From: Streptomyces albus subsp. albus
GTDB lineage: Bacteria; Actinomycetota; Actinomycetes; Streptomycetales; Streptomycetaceae
NCBI RefSeq assembly: GCF_000719865.1
Contig: NZ_JOID01000002.1
Span: 124,001 to 188,000 of the forward strand
Length of the DNA: 64,000 nt
Direction of reading: 5' to 3'
The notes under the pieces were generated by a model, which was not told the DNA's origin, did no database searches, and saw nothing but the letters and a program-made list of their open reading frames with translations. Positions 49,822 to 58,925 of this stretch are shown piece by piece (the first letter of the stretch is position 1; the number at the start of each line of letters is the position of its first letter). Position numbers and translations under genes: made by a program.

Positions 49822-50439
49822 GTGGCTGAATTCCTGGCGGCGGCAGTGGCCTTCCCGACCGTTCTGTTCAGCTCCGCGGTCATCGTCATCGCCGTCTTCT
49901 GGCTGCTGGTGGGGATCGGCACGGCCGAGCACGACATCTTCGACGGGGACGTGGACTCCGGGGCGCTGGGCCTCGGCGGGGTCCCGGTCGCGGTGGCCTT
50001 CTCCCTGCTGGTGCCGGTCGCCTGGCTCACCTGCCTCACCGGCACCGTCCTCCTGGACCGCACGGGCCTCGCCGGGCTCGGCCGCGGCGCCGCCTCCGTG
50101 GGGCTGCTGGTCGCGGCGCTGCTGCTCTCCTGGTGGGTGACCGCGCTGCTGGTGCGGCCGCTGCGCCGGGTCCTCGGCGCCGGGCCCGAGCCGTCGCGGC
50201 AGGACTTCGTCGGTCTCACCTGCACCATCCGCACCGGCTCCGTCGGACCCGGCTTCGGCCAGGCCGAGGTGGCCGCGCGGGACGGCTCCACCGCTCTCGT
50301 GCAGGTCCGGCAGACCGGCCGGGATCCCGGCCTCACCGCCGGGTCGACCGCGCTGCTCTACGCCTATGACGAGGAACGGGAGTTCTTCTGGGCCGCGCCG
50401 TACGATCCGGCGCTCGATCCCCGCAGTACGGCCGCCTGA
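49822..50439 (+). CDS. YqiJ/NfeD-like membrane protein (flotillin partner)
   Basis: The 205-residue protein has three TM segments (FPTVLFSSAVIVIAVFWLLV; VPVAVAFSLLVPVAWLTCLT; ASVGLLVAALLLSWWVTALL) and a C-terminal OB-fold-like domain (FVGLTCTIRTGSVGPGFGQA, EVAARDGSTALVQVRQTG). This is the arrangement of YqiJ/NfeD-type proteins. In many bacteria such a gene directly precedes a flotillin (yqiJ-yqiK), as here. It is expected to sit with the flotillin in membrane microdomains. The start is GTG 49822 with GAGAGGA upstream; the frame extends to 49582 without homology. Confidence 0.85.
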   Translation: MAEFLAAAVAFPTVLFSSAVIVIAVFWLLVGIGTAEHDIFDGDVDSGALGLGGVPVAVAFSLLVPVAWLTCLTGTVLLDRTGLAGLGRGAASVGLLVAALLLSWWVTALLVRPLRRVLGAGPEPSRQDFVGLTCTIRTGSVGPGFGQAEVAARDGSTALVQVRQTGRDPGLTAGSTALLYAYDEEREFFWAAPYDPALDPRSTAA

Positions 50440-50611
50440 CGGCCGTAGCGCGAACGCCGGTTCTCCGGCCCTGAGGCTCTGACCTCCGGGGCCCGCCCCG
50501 GCCTGTCCTCCTCCGCCCCGCCGGGAGCGCGTGCCGTGCCGGCCTCCGCCCCGGGCCGCCTCCCCCGCTTGTTCTTTCCGCTCACCTCATCTCTGCCGCA
50601 AGGGACTTCCG

Positions 50612-52681
50612 ATGGATGCCATCACCCTGGGCATCGGCGTGTTCATCGCCGTCGTGCTCCTCGTCGTCATCGCGCTCGTCTTCGTCATCAGCCGGCTGTT
50701 CCGCAAGGTGGAGCAGGGCAAGGCGCTGATCGTCTCGAAGATGCGCAAGGTCGACGTCACGTTCACCGGGCAGGTCGTGCTGCCCGTGCTCCACCGTGCC
50801 GAGATCATGGACATCTCGGTGAAGACCATCGAGATCGGCCGCACCGGCCGTGAGGGGCTGATCTGCCGGGACAACATCCGGGCCGACATCCGGATCTCGT
50901 TCTTCGTCCGCGTCAACAAGACCGTGGAGGACGTCATCAAGGTCGCCCAGGCGATCGGAACCGAACGCGCCAGCGATCGGGCGACGCTCCAGGAACTCTT
51001 CAACGCCAAGTTCTCCGAGGCGCTCAAGACCGTCGGCAAGCAGCTCGACTTCGCCGACCTCTACACCAAGCGGGACGAGTTCCGGGACCGGATCATCCAG
51101 GTCATCGGCACCGACCTCAACGGCTACAGCCTGGAGGACGCGGCCATCGACTACCTGGAGCAGACCCCGCTCCAGCAGCTCGACCCGGCCAACATCCTCG
51201 ACGCCCAGGGCATTCGCAAGATCACCGAGCTGACCGCCATCGAGCACGTCCGCACCAACGAGTTCCAGCGGCAGGAGGAGAAGGAGATCACCCGGCAGAA
51301 CGTGGACGCCCGGGAGGCCGTCCTCGAACTGGAGCGCCGGCAGGCGGACGCCGAGATCAAGCAGCGCCGGGAGATCGAGACCGTACGGGCCCGCGAGGAG
51401 GCCGAGACCGCCCGCGTCATGGAGGAGGAACGGCTGCGCTCCCAGGCCGCGTTCCTGCGCACCGAGGAGCAGCTCGGCGTCCAGCGGGAGAACCAGCAGC
51501 GCGAGGTGGAGGTCGCGGGCAAGAACCGCGAACGGGTCATCGCCATCGAGTCCGAGCGGATCGAGAAGGACCGGTTGCTGGAGGTCATCGCCCGGGAGCG
51601 GGAGACGCAGCTCACCCGGATCGCCGCCGAGAAGGAGGTCGAGGCGGAGAAGCGGGACATCGCCGAGGTGATCCGGGAGCGCGTCGCCGTCGACCGCACC
51701 GTCGCCGAGCAGGAGGAGAGCATCAAGCGGCTGCGCGCCGTCGAGGAGGCCGAGCGGGAGCGGCAGGCCCTCGTCATCGCCGCCGAGGCGCAGGCGCAGG
51801 AGAAGCTCGTCAAGGACATCAAGGCCGCCGAGGCCGCGGAGCAGGCCGCCGCGCACCGGGCCGCCGAGGAGCTGACCCTCGCCGAGGCCCGCCAGAAGAC
51901 GGCGGAGATGGACGCCCGCGCCAAGGCGCGCCTCGCCGAGGGCATCCAGGCGGAGGAGGCCGCGGCCGGGCTCGCCCGGGTGCAGGTGCGGGAGAAGGAG
52001 GCCGAGGCCATCGAGAAGACCGGGCTGGCCGAGGCGCAGGCCACCGAGGCGCGGCTGCGGGCCGAGGCGGAGGGGGCCCGGGCCAGGGCGCTGGCCGAGG
52101 CCGAGGCCATCGGCGGCAAGCTGAAGGCGGAGGCCGAGGGGCTCACCGAGAAGGCCGCGGCCATGGCGGCGCTCGACGCCGCGTCGCGGGAGCACGAGGA
52201 GTACCGGCTGCGGCTGGAGGCGGAGAAGGACATCCGGCTGGCCGGCCTGGAGACGCAGCGGCAGGTGGCCGAGGCCCAGGCGACGGTGCTGGCCACCGGC
52301 CTGGAGAGCGCGGACATCTCCATCGTCGGCGGCGAGAGCGCCTTCTTCGACCGGATCGCGGGCGCGGTCACGCTCGGCAAGAGCGTCGACGGGTTCGTGG
52401 CCAACTCCGGGACGGCGCGGGCGCTGGCCGGGCCGTGGCTGAACGGCGAGGCGTCCTTCACCGAGGACCTCACCCGCGTCCTGGGCTCGGTGGGCTCGGC
52501 CGACGTACGGGATCTGACGGTGTCGGCGCTGCTGATGAAGCTGATGAAGGCCGGTGGCGGCGAGGGCGCCCGGGCGGGCGGCCTCCGGGAACTCCTGGAC
52601 ACCGCCGAGCGGCTGGGCCTCGCGGACCTGCCGGTGGCCGGCCCCGCTCTGAACGGGGCGGGGACGAAGACCGCCGCGTAG
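50612..52681 (+). CDS. Flotillin/SPFH-family protein (YqiK-like)
   Basis: The 689-residue protein has one N-terminal TM helix (ITLGIGVFIAVVLLVVIALV). An SPFH/band-7 domain follows (about 35-220) with VSKMRKVDVTFTGQVVLPVL and GLICRDNIRADIRISFFVRV. A very long charged coiled coil (about 225-560), rich in Glu, Arg and Ala heptads with the EA-repeat pattern of flotillins (AEAEAIGGKLKAEAEG), leads to a C-terminal region with ISIVGGESAFFDRIAGAVTL. Flotillins scaffold membrane microdomains by oligomerising on the cytoplasmic face. The start is ATG 50612. It follows the YqiJ-like gene by 172 bases and precedes the DUF3686 ATPase, forming a three-gene locus. Confidence 0.94.
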   Translation: MDAITLGIGVFIAVVLLVVIALVFVISRLFRKVEQGKALIVSKMRKVDVTFTGQVVLPVLHRAEIMDISVKTIEIGRTGREGLICRDNIRADIRISFFVRVNKTVEDVIKVAQAIGTERASDRATLQELFNAKFSEALKTVGKQLDFADLYTKRDEFRDRIIQVIGTDLNGYSLEDAAIDYLEQTPLQQLDPANILDAQGIRKITELTAIEHVRTNEFQRQEEKEITRQNVDAREAVLELERRQADAEIKQRREIETVRAREEAETARVMEEERLRSQAAFLRTEEQLGVQRENQQREVEVAGKNRERVIAIESERIEKDRLLEVIARERETQLTRIAAEKEVEAEKRDIAEVIRERVAVDRTVAEQEESIKRLRAVEEAERERQALVIAAEAQAQEKLVKDIKAAEAAEQAAAHRAAEELTLAEARQKTAEMDARAKARLAEGIQAEEAAAGLARVQVREKEAEAIEKTGLAEAQATEARLRAEAEGARARALAEAEAIGGKLKAEAEGLTEKAAAMAALDAASREHEEYRLRLEAEKDIRLAGLETQRQVAEAQATVLATGLESADISIVGGESAFFDRIAGAVTLGKSVDGFVANSGTARALAGPWLNGEASFTEDLTRVLGSVGSADVRDLTVSALLMKLMKAGGGEGARAGGLRELLDTAERLGLADLPVAGPALNGAGTKTAA

Positions 52682-52688
52682 CGCGGCA

Positions 52689-52725
52689 CGGCGCGCGCCC
52701 CGGACGGGGGTCGGGGCGCGCGCCG
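52689..52725 (+). terminator. Terminator hairpin of the flotillin gene
   Basis: A 14-bp perfect stem (52689-52702 with 52712-52725) has a nine-base loop containing ACGGGGGT, starting eight bases after the flotillin stop. It is the first of three hairpins with this loop octamer. Confidence 0.75.
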
Positions 52726-52747
52726 GTCCCGGCCTGAGAGGGGGCGT

Positions 52748-52784
52748 GCACGGCGGGAGGCGACGGGGGTGTCGCCCGCCGTGC
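52748..52784. repeat. Second hairpin with the shared loop octamer
   Basis: Ten-base perfect arms (52748-52757 and 52775-52784) are extended inward by CGAC/GTCG after a three-base bulge. The octamer ACGGGGGT (52763-52770) spans the loop. The stem sequence is unrelated to those of the other two hairpins. Confidence 0.65.
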
Positions 52785-52866
52785 CGCCTGCTCAACGGGA
52801 CGGTGGATCCGCACGGTTGTCCGTTCGCGGGTCCGGCGCCGGGCGGTACTCCAAGTCCTCCCGGAA

Positions 52867-52905
52867 CGGTGGGCGGGGCACCACGGGGGTGTGCCCCGCC
52901 CACCG
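52867..52905. repeat. Third hairpin with the shared loop octamer
   Basis: A perfect 15-bp stem (52867-52881 with 52891-52905) encloses a nine-base loop containing ACGGGGGT (52883-52890). It lies about 250 bases before the start of the ATPase gene. Confidence 0.65.
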
Positions 52906-53153
52906 CCGGGGCGGAGATCGGCGCCGGCCCGGTGGCCGAGTCCCGGCCGGTGGCCCGCACGGGGCCGGTGACGGCGCACCGTCGGACGTGGCGGAACCGG
53001 CCCGGTGCAGGGGCCGGAGCCCGCCGGCGGTGGCGGGACCACACAGCGGAGCCCCGCACGGAATGTGCGGAAGGCGGCGGGTGCGGCCCCGCCGTGACGG
53101 AAGCAGGACCCGGCCGGGACGGACCGGCGGGTGGAACGGGCTGAGAGGTCGAT

Positions 53154-56100
53154 GTGGGCACGGAGCGGGAGCGGCGGCAGAGCGGCGCGGGTGGCGCGGG
53201 TGGCGCGGGTGGCGCCGGCGGCGCGACGGAAGCGGTGGACGCCGGCAAGGAAACGGCCGGCGCCCGGACGGAAGCCGTCGACGCCGGCACCCACGAGGTG
53301 CTGCGGGCCCGGCTCGCGGCGCAGGCCCGGGAGCTGGCGCGGCGTGCCGAGGCGCTCAACGAGCGGCGCGCGGCCGTCTTCGGCACCGGCGGGCTGCGGC
53401 TCCTCGGCACCGGGACGGTGCGCACCCGGCAGCCGGGGGTGGTCCGGGACGTCGTCGCGGTCGGCGGCCGGCTGCTGGTGGGCGCCAACACCGCCGCCGA
53501 CGGGGCCGTCCTCACGGCGTACGGGCTCGAACGGCACGGCGACGGCGGTGACGGCAGCCACGGCGGCGACGGCAGCGGCAGCGGTGACGCCGGCAGCAAC
53601 GGCAGCGGTGACGGCCACGGCGGCCACGGCGGCCGCAGCGGTGAGGCCGGCAGCGACGGCACAGGCGACGCCAGCGGTGACGGCCACGGCGGCCACGGCA
53701 GCGGCTTCGCCCTCGCCGAGCGGGACGCGGACCCGGTCCTGGACGACCCCGGCTTCGTACGGGAGTTCGCCGAGCTGCGCCGTTACTACCGTGACGCCGA
53801 ACTGCTGCGGCTCCGCCGGACCGGGGAGAAACTGCTCGCCGTCTTCCGCACCGGCCCCACCGACACCCGCGTACTGCGGTGGCGGCTGGCCGACGGCGGT
53901 ACGGCCGGCGGAACAGCGGACGGAACGGCCGAGTTCCTCGACGGGCGCGGCGACCGCGACGACACCGCCGAGCCCGCACACGACGTCACCTGGACCGAGG
54001 CCGGCCGCGAGGACCACGTCCTCGGCCGGCACCCGCACGTCCGCGTCACCGACGGCCTGTACGTGTCCTGCGTGGGCGGCGCCCTGGTGCTCAAGACGGC
54101 GGACGACACGGAGACCCCCGGCGGCATCCTGAGCGAGCCCGTCGACGAGCCGCTGCAGTCGCTCGCCGACGCGGCGGTGGCGCACGCCCGGGTCGGCCCG
54201 CTGGTGCTGCTGCGCGTCCGCCCGTACAAGGAGGAGACCGACCGGTACTACGTGTTCAACAGCACCACCGGGAGCGCGGTGCGCCTCGACGGCATCGGCG
54301 ACGCCTGCCGCCGCCTCCCCGGCGACGAGGGCATCGTCTTCCCCGGCGGCTACTGCCTGGCGACCGGCACCGTGCGGACGTTCGACGCCGCGGACACCTC
54401 CGGCCTGGCCTTCGAACGCACCGTGCGCTCCCCGAACGGCGAGGACGTGCTGTACGCGTTCCGGGACCGGGCGCGGGGCCGTGCGCTGCTGCTGTCGTAC
54501 AACGTCATCCGCAAGGAGGTCGCCCCTCCGCTGGCTTGCCGCGGCCACGCCCTGTTCGACGACGGCACCCTCGTCGTGCTGCGCGAGCGGGAGGACGACG
54601 AGGCCGCCCGCGTGCACCCGGTGCAGCTCTGGCACACCCCCTACACCTCCGACACCCACGCGGCGTCCCACCCGCCGGCCGGGGGCGGTGCGCTGGCCCG
54701 GATCGGCAACGCCGATCTGGTGGGCGGCATTTCCGCCTGCCTGGGCGTGGTGCGCGCCGTTGAGGACAGCGGCCCGGCCGCGGCCGTGTACCGCACCCTG
54801 GCCGAGTCCTGCGAGCGGGTCGCGGACCGGTACCACTGGCTGGCCGCCGGCGACTGCGGCGCGCTGCACGAGCCGCTGACCGCGCTGCGGGACACCGCCC
54901 GCCGGGCGCTCGGCGAGTTCGAGGCCGTCACCGCACTCAAGCGGCGGGCCGCCGAGGCGCTGGAGGAGACGGCGGAGCACATCGCCTCCGTGGTCCGCAG
55001 GGTGCGCGGCGAGTCCCCGGCGGACGCCGGCGAGTGGATCGCCCGGCTGACGGAGCTCCGCCGCTGCTGGGGCCGCCTCGAAAGCGTGCGCGAGCTGCGG
55101 TACGCGGACGGGGAGCGGATCACCGAGCTGGCCGCCGCGCTGGAGCACGATCTGGAGTCCGCCGGGCAGCGGGCCGTCGCCTTCCTCGGCCGCCCCGAGG
55201 CCTTCGCCGCCCAGCACGAGGAGACCGCCGCCCTGACGGACGCCGCCGACCGGGCCGGAACGGTCGCCGAGGCGGAGCCGCTCGGCGCCCGCCTGGACGC
55301 GCTTGCCGAGGACCTGCGCACCGTCACCGAGGTCGTCGGCGGCCTCGACATCGCCGACGCCACCGTCCGCACCGTCATCCTGGAACGGATCGCCGAGACC
55401 CTCGGCGGCGTCAACCGCGCCCGCGCCGTGCTCGCCGCCCGCCGCCGCGCACTGCTGGACCACGAGGGCCGGGCCGCCTACGCCGCCGAGTTCGCCCTCC
55501 TCGGCCAGGCCGCCACCGCCGCGCTGGCCGCCGCCTCCACCCCGGAGAGCTGCGAGGAGCAGCTCGCCGGACTGCTGCTGCGGATCGAACAGGCGCAGGC
55601 GCGGTTCGCCGCGTTCGACGACTTCACCGCCGAACTGGACGCCAAACGGGCCGAGGTGGAGGAGGCGTTCGCCGGCCGCGCCCAGAGCCTGCGGGACGCC
55701 CGCGCCCGGCACGCCGGACGGCTGGCGGACTCCGCGGGCCGCGTCCTCGACACCGTCCGCCGCCGCGCCGCCGCCCTGGACGGCCCGGAGGCCGTGCACA
55801 CCTTCTTCGCCACCGACCCCATGGCCGCCAGGGTGCGCGCCACCGCCGAGGAGCTGGACGGGCTCGGCGACACCGTACGCGCGGAGGAGCTGCGGGGCCG
55901 CCTCAAGGCCGCCCGCGAGGAGGCCGCCCGCGCGCAGCGCGACCGCGCCGACCTGTACGGCGACGGCGGCGGCACCATCCGCCTCGGCCGGCACCGCTTC
56001 GCGGTCACCACCCGGCCCGCCGGGCTCGCCCTGCTGCCGTCCGGCGACGGGATGTCCCTCGCGCTCACCGGCACGGACTACCGGGAGCCCGTCACCGACC

Positions 56101-58925
56101 CGGAGTTCGCGGCCACCCGGCCGTACTGGGGCCAGACGCTGCCCTCCGAGACCCCGGAGGTCTACCGCGCGGAGCACCTCGCCGCGACCGTCCTGCACAC
56201 GGAGGACGAGGACCGGCTGCGGAAGGCGGCCGCCGAGGAGGGCGGGCTGCTCGCGCTGGTGCGCGAGGCGGCCCACGCCGCGTACGACGAGGGCCACGAG
56301 CGCGGGGTCCACGACCACGACGCGGCCCTGCTGCTGGCCGCCCTGCTGCGGCTGCGCGCGGACGCCGGGCTGCTCCACCACGGCGGAGAGGCGCGCGCGG
56401 CGGCCCAGCTGTTCTGGGCGCACGGCACGACGCCGCGGGCCCGTACGGCCTGGGCGCGGCGGGCCGCGTCGCTGGCGCGCGCCCGGGCGGTGTTCGGGAG
56501 TGCGCCGGAGATCGGCGAACTGGTGGCCGAACTGGCCGCCGCCCTGGCCGCGTTCGAGGCGGAGAGCGGCGGCGCGGGGGCCGGCGTCGCGGTGGACGCG
56601 GAGCCGGGCACGGGGACGGACCGGATGCCGGGCAGGTCGACGGCCGGGGCGACGGCTGGGGTGACAGACGGAGGAGCGGCAACGGGCCCGGGCCCGGACG
56701 GGCCGCCGCCCGGCGGTGCGGCCGGGGCCCATGGGCCGGGACAGACACCGGGACCAGGTCAGGGACGGGCAGCGGGGCAGGGACAGCACCGCGGCCCGGC
56801 CGGCCGGGAGGTGGCGGGCCACCACCGGAGCGCCGCCGCGTACCTGTTCGAGGAACTGGCCGCGGAGCCGGACGGGTTCGTCAGCGGCCCCGGCGCCCGG
56901 CGGCTGACCGCCGCCTTCCGGGACTCGGCGGCCGGCCCGGGCTGCGCCGAGGACCTGGCCGCGCTCGGCGACGACCTCCCGGCCCGCCGTCAGCTCGCCG
57001 AGGCCTGGCTGCGCTCGCACGCCCGGGCCTCGGGCGGCGCGGCGGACGGCGATCTCGCCGAGGCGGTTGCCGCCGAGCTCTGCCCGGACCTGCCCCGCTA
57101 CCCGTGCGACGCCGCCACGGAGGTCACCGTCCACGGACTGCTGGGCGAGCACCCGCGCGTCGCCGGCGGCGCACTGCGGCTGCGGCTGGACGAATTCCTG
57201 GACCGCACGCGGAGGTTCCGCGAGGAGCGCGTGCCGGGCTTCCGTGCCTACCAGCGGCGGCGGACCGCCCTGGTGGCCCGCGAGCGGGCCCGGCTGCGGC
57301 TGGACGAGTTCCGGCCGAGGCCGCTGACCGGCTTCGTCCGCAGCCGGCTGATCGACGAGGTGTATCTGCCGCTCGTCGGCGACAACCTCGCCCAGCAGCT
57401 CGGCGCGGCGGGCGACGCCAAGCGCACCGACAGCAGCGGTCTGCTGCTTCTGCTCTCGCCGCCCGGCTACGGCAAGACCACGCTCATGGAGTACGTCGCC
57501 GACCGGCTCGGGCTGATGTTCGTCAAGATCGACGGACCGGCGCTCGGCCGCTCCGTCACCTCGCTCGACCCGGCACAGGCCCCCGACGCGACCGCGCGGC
57601 AGGAGGTCGAGAAGATCAACTTCGCGCTGGCGGCGGGCAACAACGTCCTGCTGTACCTGGACGACATCCAGCACACCTCACCCGAGCTGCTGCAGAAGTT
57701 CATCCCGCTCTGCGACGCCCAGCGCCGGATCGACGGGGTGCACGGCGGCCGGCCGCGCCGCTACGACCTGCGCGGCAAGCGCTTCGCGGTCTGCATGGCC
57801 GGCAATCCGTACACCGAGTCCGGGCAGCGCTTCCGGGTGCCGGACATGCTGGCGAACCGCGCAGACGTGTGGAACCTCGGCGATGTGCTCACCGGCCGGG
57901 AGGACGTCTTCGCGCTCAGCTTCGTCGAGAACGCGCTGACCGCCAACCCGGTGCTGGCCCCGCTCGCCGGCCGGGACCGCGCGGACCTCGAACTGCTCGT
58001 CCGGATCGCCGGCGGGGACGGCGGCGCACGGCCCGACCGGCTCGCCCACCCGTACCCGCCCGCCGAGCTGGAGCGGATCACGGCCGTGCTGCGGCTGCTG
58101 CTTGCGGCGCGCCGCACCGTCCTCGCCGTCAACGCCGCGTACATCGCCTCGGCCGCCCGGTCCGACGCCTCCCGCACCGAGCCGCCCTTCCGGCTCCAGG
58201 GCTCCTACCGCGACATGAACAAGCTGGCGGAGCGGATCGTCCCCGTGATGAACGGCGCCGAACTGGAGGCGCTGCTCGACGACCACTATGCGGCCGAGGC
58301 GCAGACCCTCCACGGCGAGGCGGAGTTCAACCTGCTGAAGCTGGCGGAACTGCGCGGCCGGCTCACCCCGGACCAGGAGGCCCGCCGCCGGGAGATCGTG
58401 GACGGCTATCTCCGGGACCGGGCGCTGGGCGGCGCCGGGCAGGACCCGCTGGCGCGGGCGGTGGGCGCCCTGGGGCTGCTGGCGGACCGGGTGGCGGCCG
58501 TGGAGGCGGCCATCACCCGCAGCGGCCGGCCGGGGACGCCCCCGGCTCCCGCGGCGGCGGTCGCTACGGCCCCGGCGGGGGCTTCCACGACGGCTCCGGC
58601 GCCGTCCGGACCGGGGGCATCCGCGGCGGCGTCAGCGGCGTTCGCGGGAGTGGCCGAAGAGGATCCGGTACGCGATCAGCAGGACCAGCGAACCGGCGAC
58701 GGCGGCCACCCACAGGGCCGGGTCGTAGAAGTCCTTGTCGATGGGGCGGTCCAGGTACTCGGAGGACAGCCAGCCGCCGATGAAGGCGCCGGCGATGCCG
58801 ATCAGGGTGGTGCCGAGGAGGCCGCCCGGGTCGCGTCCGGGCAGCAGAACCTTGGCCACCACTCCCGCGATCAGGCCGAGGACGATCCAACTGACGATGC
58901 TCATGGGCGAGTTCTCCCCGTGTGA
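53154..58925 (+). CDS. Giant DUF3686/AAA ATPase (annotated elsewhere as DNA repair ATPase)
   Basis: The 1923-residue protein has an N-terminal DUF3686-like beta-rich region (LGTGTVRTRQPGVVRDVVAV to PVQLWHTPYTSDTHAAS), long helical/coiled segments (about 560-950), a linker rich in Gly/Pro (1140-1220) and a C-terminal AAA module. That module has SPPGYGKTTLMEY (Walker A, about 1437), LLYLDDIQHTSPELLQKFIP (Walker B) and CMAGNPYTESGQRF. The start is GTG 53154 behind GAGAGG. A Gly/Asp/His/Ser insert (nt about 53535-53705) interrupts the N-region. The recognisable protein ends near residue 1790; the last 98 codons run antisense over the GlsB gene, so the native stop may have been lost. It lies next to flotillin and YqiJ-like genes, an association I recall for this family. 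Confidence 0.85.
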   Translation: MGTERERRQSGAGGAGGAGGAGGATEAVDAGKETAGARTEAVDAGTHEVLRARLAAQARELARRAEALNERRAAVFGTGGLRLLGTGTVRTRQPGVVRDVVAVGGRLLVGANTAADGAVLTAYGLERHGDGGDGSHGGDGSGSGDAGSNGSGDGHGGHGGRSGEAGSDGTGDASGDGHGGHGSGFALAERDADPVLDDPGFVREFAELRRYYRDAELLRLRRTGEKLLAVFRTGPTDTRVLRWRLADGGTAGGTADGTAEFLDGRGDRDDTAEPAHDVTWTEAGREDHVLGRHPHVRVTDGLYVSCVGGALVLKTADDTETPGGILSEPVDEPLQSLADAAVAHARVGPLVLLRVRPYKEETDRYYVFNSTTGSAVRLDGIGDACRRLPGDEGIVFPGGYCLATGTVRTFDAADTSGLAFERTVRSPNGEDVLYAFRDRARGRALLLSYNVIRKEVAPPLACRGHALFDDGTLVVLREREDDEAARVHPVQLWHTPYTSDTHAASHPPAGGGALARIGNADLVGGISACLGVVRAVEDSGPAAAVYRTLAESCERVADRYHWLAAGDCGALHEPLTALRDTARRALGEFEAVTALKRRAAEALEETAEHIASVVRRVRGESPADAGEWIARLTELRRCWGRLESVRELRYADGERITELAAALEHDLESAGQRAVAFLGRPEAFAAQHEETAALTDAADRAGTVAEAEPLGARLDALAEDLRTVTEVVGGLDIADATVRTVILERIAETLGGVNRARAVLAARRRALLDHEGRAAYAAEFALLGQAATAALAAASTPESCEEQLAGLLLRIEQAQARFAAFDDFTAELDAKRAEVEEAFAGRAQSLRDARARHAGRLADSAGRVLDTVRRRAAALDGPEAVHTFFATDPMAARVRATAEELDGLGDTVRAEELRGRLKAAREEAARAQRDRADLYGDGGGTIRLGRHRFAVTTRPAGLALLPSGDGMSLALTGTDYREPVTDPEFAATRPYWGQTLPSETPEVYRAEHLAATVLHTEDEDRLRKAAAEEGGLLALVREAAHAAYDEGHERGVHDHDAALLLAALLRLRADAGLLHHGGEARAAAQLFWAHGTTPRARTAWARRAASLARARAVFGSAPEIGELVAELAAALAAFEAESGGAGAGVAVDAEPGTGTDRMPGRSTAGATAGVTDGGAATGPGPDGPPPGGAAGAHGPGQTPGPGQGRAAGQGQHRGPAGREVAGHHRSAAAYLFEELAAEPDGFVSGPGARRLTAAFRDSAAGPGCAEDLAALGDDLPARRQLAEAWLRSHARASGGAADGDLAEAVAAELCPDLPRYPCDAATEVTVHGLLGEHPRVAGGALRLRLDEFLDRTRRFREERVPGFRAYQRRRTALVARERARLRLDEFRPRPLTGFVRSRLIDEVYLPLVGDNLAQQLGAAGDAKRTDSSGLLLLLSPPGYGKTTLMEYVADRLGLMFVKIDGPALGRSVTSLDPAQAPDATARQEVEKINFALAAGNNVLLYLDDIQHTSPELLQKFIPLCDAQRRIDGVHGGRPRRYDLRGKRFAVCMAGNPYTESGQRFRVPDMLANRADVWNLGDVLTGREDVFALSFVENALTANPVLAPLAGRDRADLELLVRIAGGDGGARPDRLAHPYPPAELERITAVLRLLLAARRTVLAVNAAYIASAARSDASRTEPPFRLQGSYRDMNKLAERIVPVMNGAELEALLDDHYAAEAQTLHGEAEFNLLKLAELRGRLTPDQEARRREIVDGYLRDRALGGAGQDPLARAVGALGLLADRVAAVEAAITRSGRPGTPPAPAAAVATAPAGASTTAPAPSGPGASAAASAAFAGVAEEDPVRDQQDQRTGDGGHPQGRVVEVLVDGAVQVLGGQPAADEGAGDADQGGAEEAARVASGQQNLGHHSRDQAEDDPTDDAHGRVLPV
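58632..58904 (-). CDS. GlsB/YeaQ/YmgE-family stress membrane protein
   Basis: The 90-residue protein has the transglycosylase-associated (GlsB/YeaQ) pattern. VSWIVLGLIAGVVAKVLLPG is the first helix, DPGGLLGTTLIGIAGAFIGG the glycine-rich second helix, and LWVAAVAGSLVLLIAYRILF the third; the tail is RERR. These small inner-membrane proteins are commonly induced by stress in high-GC actinobacteria. The start is ATG 58904 with GGGGAGA at good spacing. The gene lies entirely antisense within the 3' end of the ATPase reading frame. Its strong family match shows that this strand is the coding one here. Confidence 0.93.
   Translation of the reverse strand: MSIVSWIVLGLIAGVVAKVLLPGRDPGGLLGTTLIGIAGAFIGGWLSSEYLDRPIDKDFYDPALWVAAVAGSLVLLIAYRILFGHSRERR

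Larger units (their letters stand above)
52682..53153. other. 472-bp hairpin-rich region between flotillin and the giant ATPase
   Basis: No gene is supported. The region carries three strong hairpins (52689-52725, 52748-52784, 52867-52905), each containing the same octamer ACGGGGGT in the loop region. The remaining part (52906-53150) is very G/C-rich with weaker stems. Confidence 0.7.

Noticed and set aside
52470..57674. Leftward open frame of over 1700 codons opposite the giant ATPase
   Set aside because: It is an antisense artefact of high-GC codon bias. The translation is Gly/Arg/Val-rich with no domain, and the opposite strand has Walker A and B motifs and a proper start.
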